Assembly (NCBI RefSeq): GCF_012328925.1
Contig: NZ_JAAXLS010000028.1
Location: 17,481-81,480 of the forward strand
DNA length: 64,000 bases
Source: Amycolatopsis acididurans
Lineage (GTDB): Bacteria > Actinomycetota > Actinomycetes > Mycobacteriales > Pseudonocardiaceae
Reading direction: 5' to 3'
Under the pieces are notes generated by a model. It had not been told where the DNA came from and made no database searches. It saw only the letters and a list, made by a program, of their open reading frames with translations. Below are positions 39,812 to 48,704 of the stretch, piece by piece. Position 1 is the first letter of the stretch. Every line of letters starts with the position of its first letter. Both the position numbers and the translations under genes were made by a program.

Positions 39812-42270
39812 CGGACCGTCCAGATCCGGTACCGGTGATGCGGCAGCGTGTCCAGTGTGAGCACGCCGCCGGAGGCGTCGTACCGCGGCACCGGGCCGGG
39901 ATCGGACTCCATCCGGACGTTTCCGTTCAGCATCGGGCTGTGCAGCCGCAACGGACCGCCGGCGTCGGAGGAAACCCTGATTTCGTAGGGAACCTTGTCC
40001 CGCCACGACGCCCCGACGGTGAACGCGCCACGCGCCCGCAGCCCGTCGTAGCTGCCCTGCGCCCAGCCGTCCGGCAGCGCGGGCAGCACGTCGACGAACC
40101 CGGCGTGGCTTTGCAGCAGCATCTCCGCGATCCCGGCCGTCACCCCGAAGTTGCCGTCGATCTGGAACGGCCAGTCGTTGAGGAAGTTCGGGAACGTGTT
40201 GCGCCACAACAGGTGGTCGACCTGCTCGCGGGCCATGTTGCCGTTGTGCAGCCGGGCGAACAGGTTGACCTTCTGCGCGCGGTTCCAGCCGATGTCGTTC
40301 TGCGCGGTGTGCGCCGTGCGGGTTTCGACGGTAACCCGGGCCGCCTCGAAGTACTCCGGTGTGCCCTCGGCGGTGATCTGGTTGCCGGGGAACAGGGCGT
40401 AGCTGTGGGACATGTGCCGGTGGCCGTTGTCCTGCTCGTCCAGATCGGCCTTCCATTCCTGCAACTGGCCCCATGAGCCGATGCGCAGGCCCGGGTCCAG
40501 CTTCGCCTTCGTCGCCTCCAGCTTCGTGCGGTAGGCATCGTCGATGCCGAGCACCTTCGCGGCCTCGATGGTGTTGGTGAACAGGTCCCAGATGATCATC
40601 TGCGAGTACGAGCAGCCCGCCGTGAACGGTCCCTCCTCCGGCGAGAAGCTCGGTGTCACCACCAGCGTCCCGTCGCGTTTGTCCACCATGAGGTAGTCGA
40701 GCCAGAACTCGGTGTGCTCACGCAGGATCGGATAGGCGCGCGTGCGCAGGAACTCGCGGTCCTGGGTGAACAGGTAGTGCTCCCACAGCTGCCGGATCAG
40801 CCACGCGGTCGATTCCGGGGACCAGGTGGAGGCGTTGGTGGACACGCCGCTGTAGCCGAACACGTTGATGTGGTTCATCGTGGCGAAACCGCCGGCGCCC
40901 AGCAGTTTCCGGGCGGTCACGCGGCCGGGCTCGCGCAGGCTTTCGATGAAGTCGGCCAGCGGCGGCACCGTTTCCGGCAGGTTCGTCAGGTCCGAGGGCC
41001 AGTAGTTCATCTCCAGGTTGATGTTGGTCGTGTAGTCCGACTGCCAGTCCGGGCTGACCGAGTCGTTCCACACGCCCTGCAGGTTCGCCGGCATCGACCC
41101 GGGCCGCGACGAGCCGATCAGCAGGTACCGGCCGATCTGGAAATGCAGCATCTCCAGCTGCGGATCAGCCGGCACCTTGCCTTGTGTGCTGCGGAGATTC
41201 TTGAACGCCTGCAGGGCCTCGTCGGTGGGCAGCGTCGTGGGCTGCTGCCCGATGTCGATGCTGACCCGGTTGAACAGTCCACTGTGGTCAGTGACGTGCC
41301 GCGCCCTGATCTCGTCGTAGCGCCGGTGCGCCACCGCGTTCAGCGCGGCCGTGACGGCGTCGTGCGGGTCGGCACCGCGGTAGGTGGGATAGGAGTTGGC
41401 GTAGTTCGTGCCGAGCGTGAGCAGCAGGGTCGCGGCGTTCGCGCCGGTCACGGTCACCGTGCCGTTGGCGTTGCTGGTCAGGCTGCCGCCCTCGGCGAGC
41501 ACCTGGACCTGCGCCTCGAACACCATGCCGTTGTGCGTCAGCGCGCCGCGCATGGTGATCCGGCCCTCCTGCGCCGAATAGGCGACCGTGCGGTTGTCCG
41601 GGGTGTCGAAGCGGGCGGTGAACGAGATCTGCCCGGCCTTGTCCGCGGTGAGCCGCGAGACGATGACGCGGTCGGGGTAGCTGGCGAAGAACTCACGCCG
41701 GAAGTTCACGCCGTCCGCGGTGAAGGCGACCGACGCGATCCCGGTGGCCATGTCGAGGTCGCGGCGGTAGCCGGACACGGTGCCGCTCGGGCTGGGCCGA
41801 TCGAGGTAGAGATCGCCGAAGGTCTGGTAGGCGCCGTAACCCCATTTGGTCTGTCCCAGCAGCTTCATGGCCGCGACGACGTCGGCGCTGCCGTCCTTTT
41901 CGATCGTCGCGCGGACGTCGGAGAGTGCGGTCGGGCGTTCCTCGTACCAGTTACCCCAGTTGTAGTCGTGGCCGTCGTCGACCGAGCCGGGGCCGCCGTT
42001 CCACAGCGTGTCGTGGTTGAACTGGATGTGCTCGGAGTTGACGCCGCCGAAGATCATCGCGCCGGCCGAGCCGTTGCCGACCGGGAAAGCGTGTTCCTGC
42101 CACAGCGTGGCGGGTTCGTCGAACCACAGGACATGGGCGGGGACGCTGGTCGTTTCCTCGGCCTGCGCGGTGACGCGGCCGAACGCGGCGGCGGTCAGGG
42201 CGTAGACGCCGCCGGCCGCGGCGGCACCGAGGAGACTGCGCCGGGAAAAACCGGCAGGGCGTGCTTCCAT
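39808..42270 (-). CDS. Secreted GH95 alpha-L-fucosidase-like enzyme
   Basis: An 820-aa exported glycosidase with a Tat signal (FSRRSLLGAAAAGG). GH95 domain order is intact: the N-terminal beta domain (LWFDEPATLWQEHAFPVGN, HDTLWNGGPGS), an alpha/alpha6 barrel with QGVWNDSVSPDWQSDYTTN and EMNYWP carrying the catalytic-water Asn pair, TPSFSPEEGPFT, and the acid region QIDGNFGVTAGIAEMLLQSH with the conserved Asp, then a C-terminal beta domain. Family members remove terminal alpha-L-fucose or alpha-L-galactose. It is first in a two-gene operon with GH28 and divergent from a FadR-type regulator with a palindromic operator. Confidence 0.94.
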   Translation of the reverse strand: MEARPAGFSRRSLLGAAAAGGVYALTAAAFGRVTAQAEETTSVPAHVLWFDEPATLWQEHAFPVGNGSAGAMIFGGVNSEHIQFNHDTLWNGGPGSVDDGHDYNWGNWYEERPTALSDVRATIEKDGSADVVAAMKLLGQTKWGYGAYQTFGDLYLDRPSPSGTVSGYRRDLDMATGIASVAFTADGVNFRREFFASYPDRVIVSRLTADKAGQISFTARFDTPDNRTVAYSAQEGRITMRGALTHNGMVFEAQVQVLAEGGSLTSNANGTVTVTGANAATLLLTLGTNYANSYPTYRGADPHDAVTAALNAVAHRRYDEIRARHVTDHSGLFNRVSIDIGQQPTTLPTDEALQAFKNLRSTQGKVPADPQLEMLHFQIGRYLLIGSSRPGSMPANLQGVWNDSVSPDWQSDYTTNINLEMNYWPSDLTNLPETVPPLADFIESLREPGRVTARKLLGAGGFATMNHINVFGYSGVSTNASTWSPESTAWLIRQLWEHYLFTQDREFLRTRAYPILREHTEFWLDYLMVDKRDGTLVVTPSFSPEEGPFTAGCSYSQMIIWDLFTNTIEAAKVLGIDDAYRTKLEATKAKLDPGLRIGSWGQLQEWKADLDEQDNGHRHMSHSYALFPGNQITAEGTPEYFEAARVTVETRTAHTAQNDIGWNRAQKVNLFARLHNGNMAREQVDHLLWRNTFPNFLNDWPFQIDGNFGVTAGIAEMLLQSHAGFVDVLPALPDGWAQGSYDGLRARGAFTVGASWRDKVPYEIRVSSDAGGPLRLHSPMLNGNVRMESDPGPVPRYDASGGVLTLDTLPHHRYRIWTVR

Positions 42271-42318
42271 CGCGGACTCCTTCGTCCGTTCAGCGCTACG
42301 AAAGGGGAGAGGGAAAGA

Positions 42319-42393
42319 ACATATGTATTTGTAGATCAGTGCCGGATTCCTGTCTAGATCACGGCGTGAAGCTGTACAGACATCATATGTCTG
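42319..42393. promoter_or_regulatory. Operator region between GH95 and the FadR-type regulator
   Basis: CAGACAT-CAT-ATGTCTG (42377-42393) is a perfect 17-bp dyad, 15 bp before the regulator start. A second CATATGT, as part of ACATATGT (42319-42326), lies nearer the GH95 start. Shared half-sites on both sides of a divergent gap suggest regulation of both genes by the FadR-type protein. Confidence 0.65.
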
Positions 42394-42408
42394 GCCTAAG
42401 CTGGGGGT

Positions 42409-43125
42409 ATGTCGTTGACCGACGAGGCGATCGCGCGCATCCGGGCACTGATCCAGTCCGGCCAGCTGCCGCCGGGTTCGAAACTGCCGCCGGAACAGCA
42501 ACTGGCTGCCGAGCTGGGGATATCCCGCAGCCCGATGCGCGAGGCGGTGAAAGCGCTCGCGGTCGCGCGGGTGCTCGACGTCCGCCGCGGGGACGGCACC
42601 TACGTCACCAGCCTGGAGCCCAAGGTGCTGCTGCAAGGGCTCGGGCTCGCGGTGGAACTCATGCAGGGCAACACCTTGCTGGAGCTGACCGAGGTGCGCA
42701 GGCTGTTCGAACCCGCCGCCACCCGGCTGGCCGCCGAGCGCGTCTCCGACGAGCAGCTGGCCGTGATCCGCGGGCATCTCGACGCGATGCGCGAGGCCGC
42801 CGAGGACATGGAACTGCTCAGCAAGCACGACGCGGCGTTCCACCGCTCGGTCGTCGCCGCGACCGGCAACGAGGCGCTGACCACGCTCATCGAGGGCATC
42901 TCCAGCCGTACGTTGCGGGCCCGGATCTGGCGTGGTCTCGTGGAAACCAACGCCGCCGACCGCACGATCGCCGAGCACGAGGCGATCTACTCCGCACTGG
43001 CCGAACGGGACGCCTCGCTCGCGGAAGCGGCCGCGCTGCTGCACGTGTGCACCACGGAACGCTGGCTGCGGCGTGTGCACGGCAGCGGCGAGCTTCCCGG
43101 GGAGATCGCGTTGGAGGGGGCGTGA
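42409..43125 (+). CDS. GntR-family regulator, FadR subfamily (FCD domain)
   Basis: A 238-aa regulator. The winged helix reads DEAIARIRALIQSGQLPPGS, KLPPEQQLAAELGISRSPM and REAVKALAVARVLDV, followed by an FCD domain (LTEVRRLFEPAATRLAAE, HDAAFHRSVVAATGNEAL) with the usual metal-binding Asp/His positions. ATG 42409 lies next to a 17-bp palindrome. It is coupled by GTGA to the reductase gene downstream and divergent from the GH95/GH28 operon, so it probably reads a fucose-derived acid and controls both directions. Confidence 0.93.
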   Translation: MSLTDEAIARIRALIQSGQLPPGSKLPPEQQLAAELGISRSPMREAVKALAVARVLDVRRGDGTYVTSLEPKVLLQGLGLAVELMQGNTLLELTEVRRLFEPAATRLAAERVSDEQLAVIRGHLDAMREAAEDMELLSKHDAAFHRSVVAATGNEALTTLIEGISSRTLRARIWRGLVETNAADRTIAEHEAIYSALAERDASLAEAAALLHVCTTERWLRRVHGSGELPGEIALEGA

Positions 43126-43979
43126 AGCTCCCGGAGATCGGGCTCGGCACGTCCGCGATCGGCGGCCTGTACACCGAACTCGACGACGAGACCGCGGCGC
43201 AAACCCTGCGCGCTGCCTGGGAATCGGGCACCCACTACTTCGACACCGCGCCGCACTACGGGGCCGGAGTCGCGGAGCGGCGGCTCGGTGAGTTCCTCAA
43301 GGACGTGCCGCGTGAGCAGTGCATCGTGTCCACAAAGGTCGGACGCCTGCTGCGGGGCGAGACCCGGATCCGGGACTACAGCGCCGAGGGCGTGTACCGG
43401 TCCCTGGCCGAAAGCCTGGAGCGCACCGGGCTGGACCGCTTCGACATCCTGCTCATCCACGATCCCGACGACCACTGGGACCAGGCCGTCGGCGAGGCGT
43501 ATCCCGCGCTGGCGCGGCTGCGGGACGAGGGCGCGGTCCGGGCGATCGGCGCCGGCATGAACCAGTCCGAGATGCTCGCCAGGTTCGTCACCGAGACCGA
43601 TATGGACTTCGTGCTGGTCGCCGGGCGCTACACACTGCTGGACCGTGGCGCCGCGGAAACCCTGTTCCCGCTGTGTCTCGAACGCGGCGTCGGCGTGATC
43701 GCGGGCGGCGTGTTCAACAGCGGTGTGCTGGCCGACCCCGGCCCGGACGCGCATTTCGACTACCGCCCGGTGCCCCGCGAGATCCGCGCCAGGGTCGACC
43801 GGCTCGCCGCGGCGTGCGCGGCCCACGACGTCCCGCTTCCCGCGGCCGCGCTCCAGTTCCCGTTGCGGCACAAGGCGGTCAGCTCCGTCGTCATCGGCGC
43901 CGGAACACCGCGGGAGGTCGCGGCCAACGCCGAGTACGCCGAGCTGGACATCCCGGAGTCACTGTGGGCCGAGCTGTGA
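43122..43979 (+). CDS. Aldo/keto reductase, L-fucose (D-threo-aldose 1-) dehydrogenase-like
   Basis: A 285-aa AKR of the group containing D-threo-aldose 1-dehydrogenase/L-fucose dehydrogenase and pyridoxal 4-dehydrogenase. The catalytic set is Asp and Tyr in HYFDTAPHYGAGVAERRLG, Lys in CIVSTKVGRLL and His in DILLIHDPDDHW; GLGTSAIGGLY at the start and VVIGAGTPREVAANA at the end are typical. It oxidises the sugar C1 to a lactone, the step before the lactonase at 35371. GTG start coupled to the regulator; the next gene (broken larA) overlaps by GTGA. Confidence 0.9.
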   Translation: MKLPEIGLGTSAIGGLYTELDDETAAQTLRAAWESGTHYFDTAPHYGAGVAERRLGEFLKDVPREQCIVSTKVGRLLRGETRIRDYSAEGVYRSLAESLERTGLDRFDILLIHDPDDHWDQAVGEAYPALARLRDEGAVRAIGAGMNQSEMLARFVTETDMDFVLVAGRYTLLDRGAAETLFPLCLERGVGVIAGGVFNSGVLADPGPDAHFDYRPVPREIRARVDRLAAACAAHDVPLPAAALQFPLRHKAVSSVVIGAGTPREVAANAEYAELDIPESLWAEL

Positions 43980-45014
43980 GGCTCGCCTACGGGGAAACCG
44001 GCCTCGACATCGACCTCGGCGACCGGCCCGCGACGGTCATCGAGCCGGTGTTTCATCCCGCCCGCAGCCACGGCACCTGATGATCCCGGCGGTACTGTCC
44101 GAACTGGACGGCGTGATCGACCTCGACGACATCGTGGTGCAGGTGGCGACCGGGACGCACCGCGGCAACACCGAGGCGGAGCTGCGGGCGATGTTCGGCG
44201 ACGCGGTGGTCGACTCGGTGCGCGTGGTGAACCACGACGCGCGAGAACCGTTGCGGTGGATGGAAACTTCGGCAACGACGTTCCGGTGTGGCTGAACCCG
44301 GAATGGGCCGACGCCGATGTCCGGATCACCACCGGGTTCGTCGAACCGCACTTCTTCGCGGGCTTTTCCGGCGGACCGAAACTCGTCGCACCCGGGCTCG
44401 CGGCGCTGGACACGGTGCTGGTGCTGCACGACGCCGCGCGGATCGGCGACCGCCGGGCGACGCGGGGTGTGCTGGAGGGCAATCCCGTGCACGACGACGT
44501 GCGGGCGATCGCCGAAGGCGCCGGGGTGACGTTCGGTCTCGACGTGATTCTCAACCGGGACAAGGACATCGTGGCCGCGTTCGGCGGTGACCTGCTGCCG
44601 ATGCACTTCGCGGCCGCCGCCGCGGCCAAGCGGATGAAGGGCATGTCGGCCGCGCACCAGGTGGTACGCCCCGGCGGGCTGATCGTGTGCGCCGCGGAAT
44701 GCCGGGACGGCTTTCCCGACCACGGTTCCTATCGCGAAGTGCTGTCCTCGGCCGCGTCGCCGCGCGCGTTGCTGGACGAGATCGAGGCCCGCCCCGAGAC
44801 CGTGCCGGATCAGTGGCAGGTGCAGATCCAGGCCCGTATCCAGGCCGACTGCCGGGTCGTGATGCACACGTCCTGCCTCAGCGACGCCGACCTGGCGGCC
44901 GCGCACCTGGAGCAGACCGCCGACATCTCCGCGCTGCTGGCGCGGCTGAGCCCGGACGCAAACGTATGCGTGCTGCCGGAGGGACCGCAGACGATCCCGT
45001 ATCTCACGGCGTGA
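43976..45014 (+). pseudogene. LarA-like (nickel-pincer racemase family) gene, decayed
   Basis: A GTG start coupled to the reductase gene opens VRLAYGETGLDIDLGDRPA, a clear LarA N-terminus, but the frame stops at 44078. Around 44060 a deletion removes roughly 45 residues and shifts frame to RPQPRHLMIPAVLSEL and VQVATGTHRGNT. At about 44262 a missing base shifts frame again (WMETS in place of WM-G-NFGNDVPVW). The rest runs open: GFVEPHFFAGFSGGPK with the cofactor-binding Lys, then an internal in-frame loss of about 30 residues before KGMSAAHQVVRPGG that removes the substrate-binding Gln region. Three lesions point to a true pseudogene. It ends VLPEGPQTIPYL like intact LarA proteins. Confidence 0.82.
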
Positions 45015-45951
45015 GCAGCACCCACACCGGTCCGTCGGCGACGGGCAACGGCTGCCCGCCGGTGGTGGTGAAGGTCGTGCCGGATCCGGCTTGGGTGCGT
45101 GACCAGTCGGCGGCGAAGCTCTGCCCGTCCCGCAGCACGGTCGCCGTTCCGCTGCCGATGGTTTCGGCCACCGGTGCCGTCGGGCTCTGCGCGTCCTCCG
45201 GATAGGAGGTCTGGTGGACGGCGACCTTCTGCACGATCACCGTGCTCGCCCCGAGCTGCCCGGATTCGGTTGAGGTGTACGGTTTTCCGTCCGCCCACAC
45301 GAGCCATTTCCCATCGGACCAGCGGAACTCGTAGGAGGCCGCCGGGAACTTCGCGGTGAAGCTCGTCGCCGGAGTGCCACCCGCGGGTGCCGCTCCACGG
45401 GCGTACACGGCCTCGGGAGCCGGGCCGTCGCTCGTGGGCAGATTTCCGGTGTGGACGAACAAATTGTGTGGCGCGGCGCGCGAATCGTCGCGGACGAAGG
45501 CCGCGGGCGCCTCGGCGGGGGAGGCGTTGACGATCCGGTCGGACAGCGGCGGCGCGTGCAGCGCCTGGACGACCGGGGGAGCGGCGCCGGAGTAGGCGAA
45601 GACCGGTTTGCCGAACTGGGCGAGCACGTCGTAATCGGTCTCGCGGGCGCTGCGCACCGGGCCGATCACCGGTGGCCGGCCGCCGGAGAACACCGCGAGA
45701 ACGCGCGTCAGGCCGCCCTCGACCGGCTCGACGTAGACGATATCGGCCGAGCCGAGCCCGGTCGCCGGCCTGGCCTCGGCCACGTTGTCGATCTTGACCG
45801 CGAGCACCGGGCCGGTCGAGGACGACGGGCCGGACGGCGTCGCGGACTGCGAACCGCCGCGCCTGAGCAGCACCACGGCGATCAGCGCCGCCGCGATCAG
45901 TATCGCGACGATGCCGGCCGTGACCAGGTTGGTGACCCTTTTCCGCGCCAC
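45004..45951 (-). CDS. DUF3048 domain protein, membrane-anchored
   Basis: A 315-aa protein with one N-terminal membrane segment (LVTAGIVAILIAAALIAVVLL) and an extracytoplasmic DUF3048 region: VLAVKIDNVAEARPATGLGSADIVYVEPVEGGLTR fragment, GPVRSARETDYDVLAQFG, and HTGNLPTSDGPA. DUF3048 proteins (YerB-like) have no established role. GTG 45951 is the start. It converges on the larA pseudogene with an 11-bp overlap and follows the DUF2630 gene. Confidence 0.85.
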   Translation of the reverse strand: MARKRVTNLVTAGIVAILIAAALIAVVLLRRGGSQSATPSGPSSSTGPVLAVKIDNVAEARPATGLGSADIVYVEPVEGGLTRVLAVFSGGRPPVIGPVRSARETDYDVLAQFGKPVFAYSGAAPPVVQALHAPPLSDRIVNASPAEAPAAFVRDDSRAAPHNLFVHTGNLPTSDGPAPEAVYARGAAPAGGTPATSFTAKFPAASYEFRWSDGKWLVWADGKPYTSTESGQLGASTVIVQKVAVHQTSYPEDAQSPTAPVAETIGSGTATVLRDGQSFAADWSRTQAGSGTTFTTTGGQPLPVADGPVWVLLTP

Positions 45952-45983
45952 AAGTCAATCTTGCTCCGGCCGGGCGAGATCGT

Positions 45984-46226
45984 CTACTGGCGGTAGGACT
46001 CCACCTCGCTGGCGGGCCGTACCTCGGCGTCGGCGTCGTCCTCACCGAACTCGCGTCGCGCGCGTCGCTGCCGCAGCAGATCCCAGCACTGGTCCAGCTG
46101 CGTTTCCAGCACTCGCATGCGGTCGCGGTCGGACTCGTCGAGACCGGCGCCGACGGCCTTGGTGCGCAGCTCGTGCTCCTCGGCGATCAGCGCGTCGATG
46201 TTGCCGATGATGTCCTTGTCGCTCAC
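45984..46226 (-). CDS. DUF2630 family small protein
   Basis: An 80-aa, highly charged, helical actinobacterial protein: SDKDIIGNIDALIAEEHELR, then DRMRVLETQLDQCWDLLRQ and RRARREFG. The length and layout fit DUF2630. The pattern predicts an antiparallel helical hairpin or coiled coil. GTG 46226 was chosen; GTG 46235 is also in frame. No function known. Divergent from the aldehyde dehydrogenase gene across 37 bp. Confidence 0.82.
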   Translation of the reverse strand: MSDKDIIGNIDALIAEEHELRTKAVGAGLDESDRDRMRVLETQLDQCWDLLRQRRARREFGEDDADAEVRPASEVESYRQ

Positions 46227-46263
46227 GCGATTCACGGTACCGCTCACTGGGTACTTCTGCGCC

Positions 46264-47526
46264 ATGACTGACGTGATCGACGACGCCAGGACAGTGTTCC
46301 CCGGCTGGGCGCGAACACCCGCCGCCGAACGCGCGGCCGCACTCCGGGCGGCCGCCTCGGCGCTGCGCGACCACGCCGGCGAGCTGGCGAAACTGAACAA
46401 CAAGGAGACCGGCAAGCTCGTCGAGGAGGCCTGGGAGGGGGTGCTCGCGGGGGCGGGCACGCTGGACCAGTACGCCGAACTCGGCCCGCTGCACCGCGGC
46501 CGCACCCTGCACGGCGACTGGGCGGCCACCGACCTGATGGTGCCCGAACCGCGCGGCGTGGTGCTCGCGCTGACCCCGTGGAACGACCCGGTCGCGGTCG
46601 CGTGCGGCCTGCTCGGCGCGGCGCTGGCCACCGGCAACGCCGTGGTGCACAAGCCGAGCGAACGCTGCCCGGAAACCGGACTGCGGATGAGCGAACTCGT
46701 CGCCGCGCAACTGCCGGGCGGCGTGCTGACCTGCGTCGCCGGCGACGGCGAGGTCGGCGCGCGGCTGACCGGGCACGAGGGCGTCGACGTGATCGCGCAC
46801 GTGGGCAGCAGCGCCACCGGCCGGGTGATCGCCGAAACGGCGGCGCGTACCGGGGCGAAGACGATCCTGGAGAACGGCGGCAACGATCCCCTGATCGTGG
46901 ACGGCGACGTCGACCCGGAATGGGCCGCCGAGCAGGCCGCGCTCGGCTCGTTCGCCAACGCCGGCCAGATCTGCGTGTCCGTGGAGCGGATCTACGCACA
47001 CCGCGACATCGCCGACCGCTTCGTGGAAGCGCTCGTCGCGCAGGCGGGCAAGCAGACCATCCCGCCGCTGGTCGACACGCGGCAGCGCGAGCAGGTGCAC
47101 GCGCACGTGACCGAGGCGCGGGAGCAGGGTGCGACGGTGCGGACAGGCGGCGAGCCGGGTGAAGGCGCCTACTATCCGCCGACGGTGCTCACCGGCTGCA
47201 CTCCGCAGATGCGCGTGCTGCGGGAGGAGACGTTCGGTCCGGTCGCGCCGGTCCGCGTCGTGGACGATTTCGACCAGGCGCTGCGCGAAGCGTGCGACGA
47301 CCGCTACGGGCTCGCGGCGACCGTGCTCACCAATTCGATGGACCACGCCCAGCGCGCGTGGCGTGAGCTGCCGGTCGGTACCGTCAAGGTCAACGCGGTG
47401 TTCGGCGGCGCACCCGGCGGCGCGGCACAGCCGAGGGCCGCCAGCGGCGAAGGCTTCGGCTACGGGCCGGAACTGCTGGACGAGATGACCAGGACGAAGG
47501 TCGTCCACCTGCAGCCGGCGGGTTAA
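46264..47526 (+). CDS. Aldehyde dehydrogenase family protein
   Basis: A 420-aa NAD(P)-dependent aldehyde dehydrogenase. TPWNDPVAVACG, VVHKPSERCPETG, VGSSATGRVIAE, the general-base Glu in TILENGGNDPLIV and the catalytic Cys in FANAGQICVSVERIY are all present. The LGG of the usual ELGGK motif is replaced by NGG. The protein is about 50 residues shorter than typical members at the N-terminus. It could oxidise an aldehyde from the neighbouring sugar locus, such as lactaldehyde, but it is separately transcribed. Its stop overlaps the convergent amidohydrolase stop as TTAA. Confidence 0.9.
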   Translation: MTDVIDDARTVFPGWARTPAAERAAALRAAASALRDHAGELAKLNNKETGKLVEEAWEGVLAGAGTLDQYAELGPLHRGRTLHGDWAATDLMVPEPRGVVLALTPWNDPVAVACGLLGAALATGNAVVHKPSERCPETGLRMSELVAAQLPGGVLTCVAGDGEVGARLTGHEGVDVIAHVGSSATGRVIAETAARTGAKTILENGGNDPLIVDGDVDPEWAAEQAALGSFANAGQICVSVERIYAHRDIADRFVEALVAQAGKQTIPPLVDTRQREQVHAHVTEAREQGATVRTGGEPGEGAYYPPTVLTGCTPQMRVLREETFGPVAPVRVVDDFDQALREACDDRYGLAATVLTNSMDHAQRAWRELPVGTVKVNAVFGGAPGGAAQPRAASGEGFGYGPELLDEMTRTKVVHLQPAG

Positions 47527-48689
47527 TCAGCCACCGGGGTGCCGCGCGAGTAGACGGCGCGGATGCGGTGCAGCGCGGCGGGGTCGGTCAGCGGATCGCC
47601 GTCGACGGCGAGGAGGTCGGCGTCGTAACCGGGCGCGATCCTGCCCTTGCGATCGCCGACACCGCACACCTTCGCGGCGCCCTCGGTCGCCGTGCGCAGG
47701 GCCTCCGCCGGATCGAAGCCGAGCTCGCTGAGCTGGGGGAGGGCGTGGCGGAGCACGTCGTGTGGCTTCACGGCACCGATGCCCGCGTCGGTGCCGATCA
47801 CCATCGTCGCGCCTTCCTCACGCAGCATCCGCAGGTTCGCCCTGATCAACGGCATGCGGCGCAGCACGTCGGCGGGCGGCCGCGGCCCGCCCGGCTTCGG
47901 CGCGGTGCCGACGGTGAGGCCCAGCACGACCCGGCGCCGGAGGATCTCGCCCACCAGTCCGGGGGAGGGGGTGCCGACGCCGTCCGCCGTCCAGAAGCTC
48001 ACGTGTTCCAGCCCGTCGGCCCCGGCCGCGACGGCGTTCTCGATGGCGGGCACGGCGTGCGCGTGCACCGTGACCGGAAGCCCGTGCCGGTGGGCCTCCT
48101 CGACCGCCGCCCGCAGCTCGGTCACCTCGAACTGGGCTTTGTACTGGCGGGTGCCCGGGGTCAGGGTGCCGCCGCTGGCCATGATCTTGATGACCTCGGT
48201 GCCGCGTTCGGCCCGTTCGCGCACCGCCGCCCGCATTCCGGCGGCACCCGGGCGCACCGTGCCACCGAGATAGTGGCAGTGCCCGGCGGCGGTGGTGAGC
48301 GGCGGTCCCGCCGCGAGGATGGTCGGCAGTCCCCGCACGGTTTCGCGCAGCCGCAGGGCGAGGTAGCCGCGGTCGCCCAGGTCGCGCACCGTCGTGACGC
48401 CGCCACGCAGGGCGGTGCGCGCCGCGCGTTCCATTGCGGCCAGTACGTCCACATCGGACCGTTCGGCGAGCGTCGTGACCGGCGCGGCTCCGGCGTCGAA
48501 GGCGAGGTGGACGTGCGGGTCGATCAGGCCGGGCAGCAGTGTGGCGCCGGGCAGCTCGACCAGCGCGGCTCCCGGCGGCGGTGGGCCGGAAGCGACGGAT
48601 TCGATACGTTCGCCGTCGATCACGACGACCGGATCGGCACGCAGGCGCGTGCCGTCGAACAGCCAGGACGCGCGCACCGCGATACGCAT
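47523..48689 (-). CDS. Amidohydrolase, imidazolonepropionase/prolidase-like
   Basis: A 388-aa metal-dependent hydrolase. It shows LPGLIDPHVHLAFD with the HxH pair, EVIKIMASGG with the carboxylated-Lys position, PVTVHAHAVPAIENA, DGLEHVSFW, TMVIGTDAGIGA and the C-terminal GRIAPGYDADLLAVDGDPL. These are the landmarks of the Xaa-Pro dipeptidase-type/imidazolonepropionase-like group. No signal peptide, so cytosolic. Substrate not predictable. Its start is 16 bp from the end of the Uma2-family gene upstream. Confidence 0.9.
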   Translation of the reverse strand: MRIAVRASWLFDGTRLRADPVVVIDGERIESVASGPPPPGAALVELPGATLLPGLIDPHVHLAFDAGAAPVTTLAERSDVDVLAAMERAARTALRGGVTTVRDLGDRGYLALRLRETVRGLPTILAAGPPLTTAAGHCHYLGGTVRPGAAGMRAAVRERAERGTEVIKIMASGGTLTPGTRQYKAQFEVTELRAAVEEAHRHGLPVTVHAHAVPAIENAVAAGADGLEHVSFWTADGVGTPSPGLVGEILRRRVVLGLTVGTAPKPGGPRPPADVLRRMPLIRANLRMLREEGATMVIGTDAGIGAVKPHDVLRHALPQLSELGFDPAEALRTATEGAAKVCGVGDRKGRIAPGYDADLLAVDGDPLTDPAALHRIRAVYSRGTPVAD

Positions 48690-48704
48690 ACCCCAGCTTA
48701 GGCC

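Noticed and set aside
42271..43080. Upstream extension of the GH95 frame across the FadR gene
   Set aside because: The Tat signal starts at the ATG at 42270 and the extension is only open frame opposite fadR.
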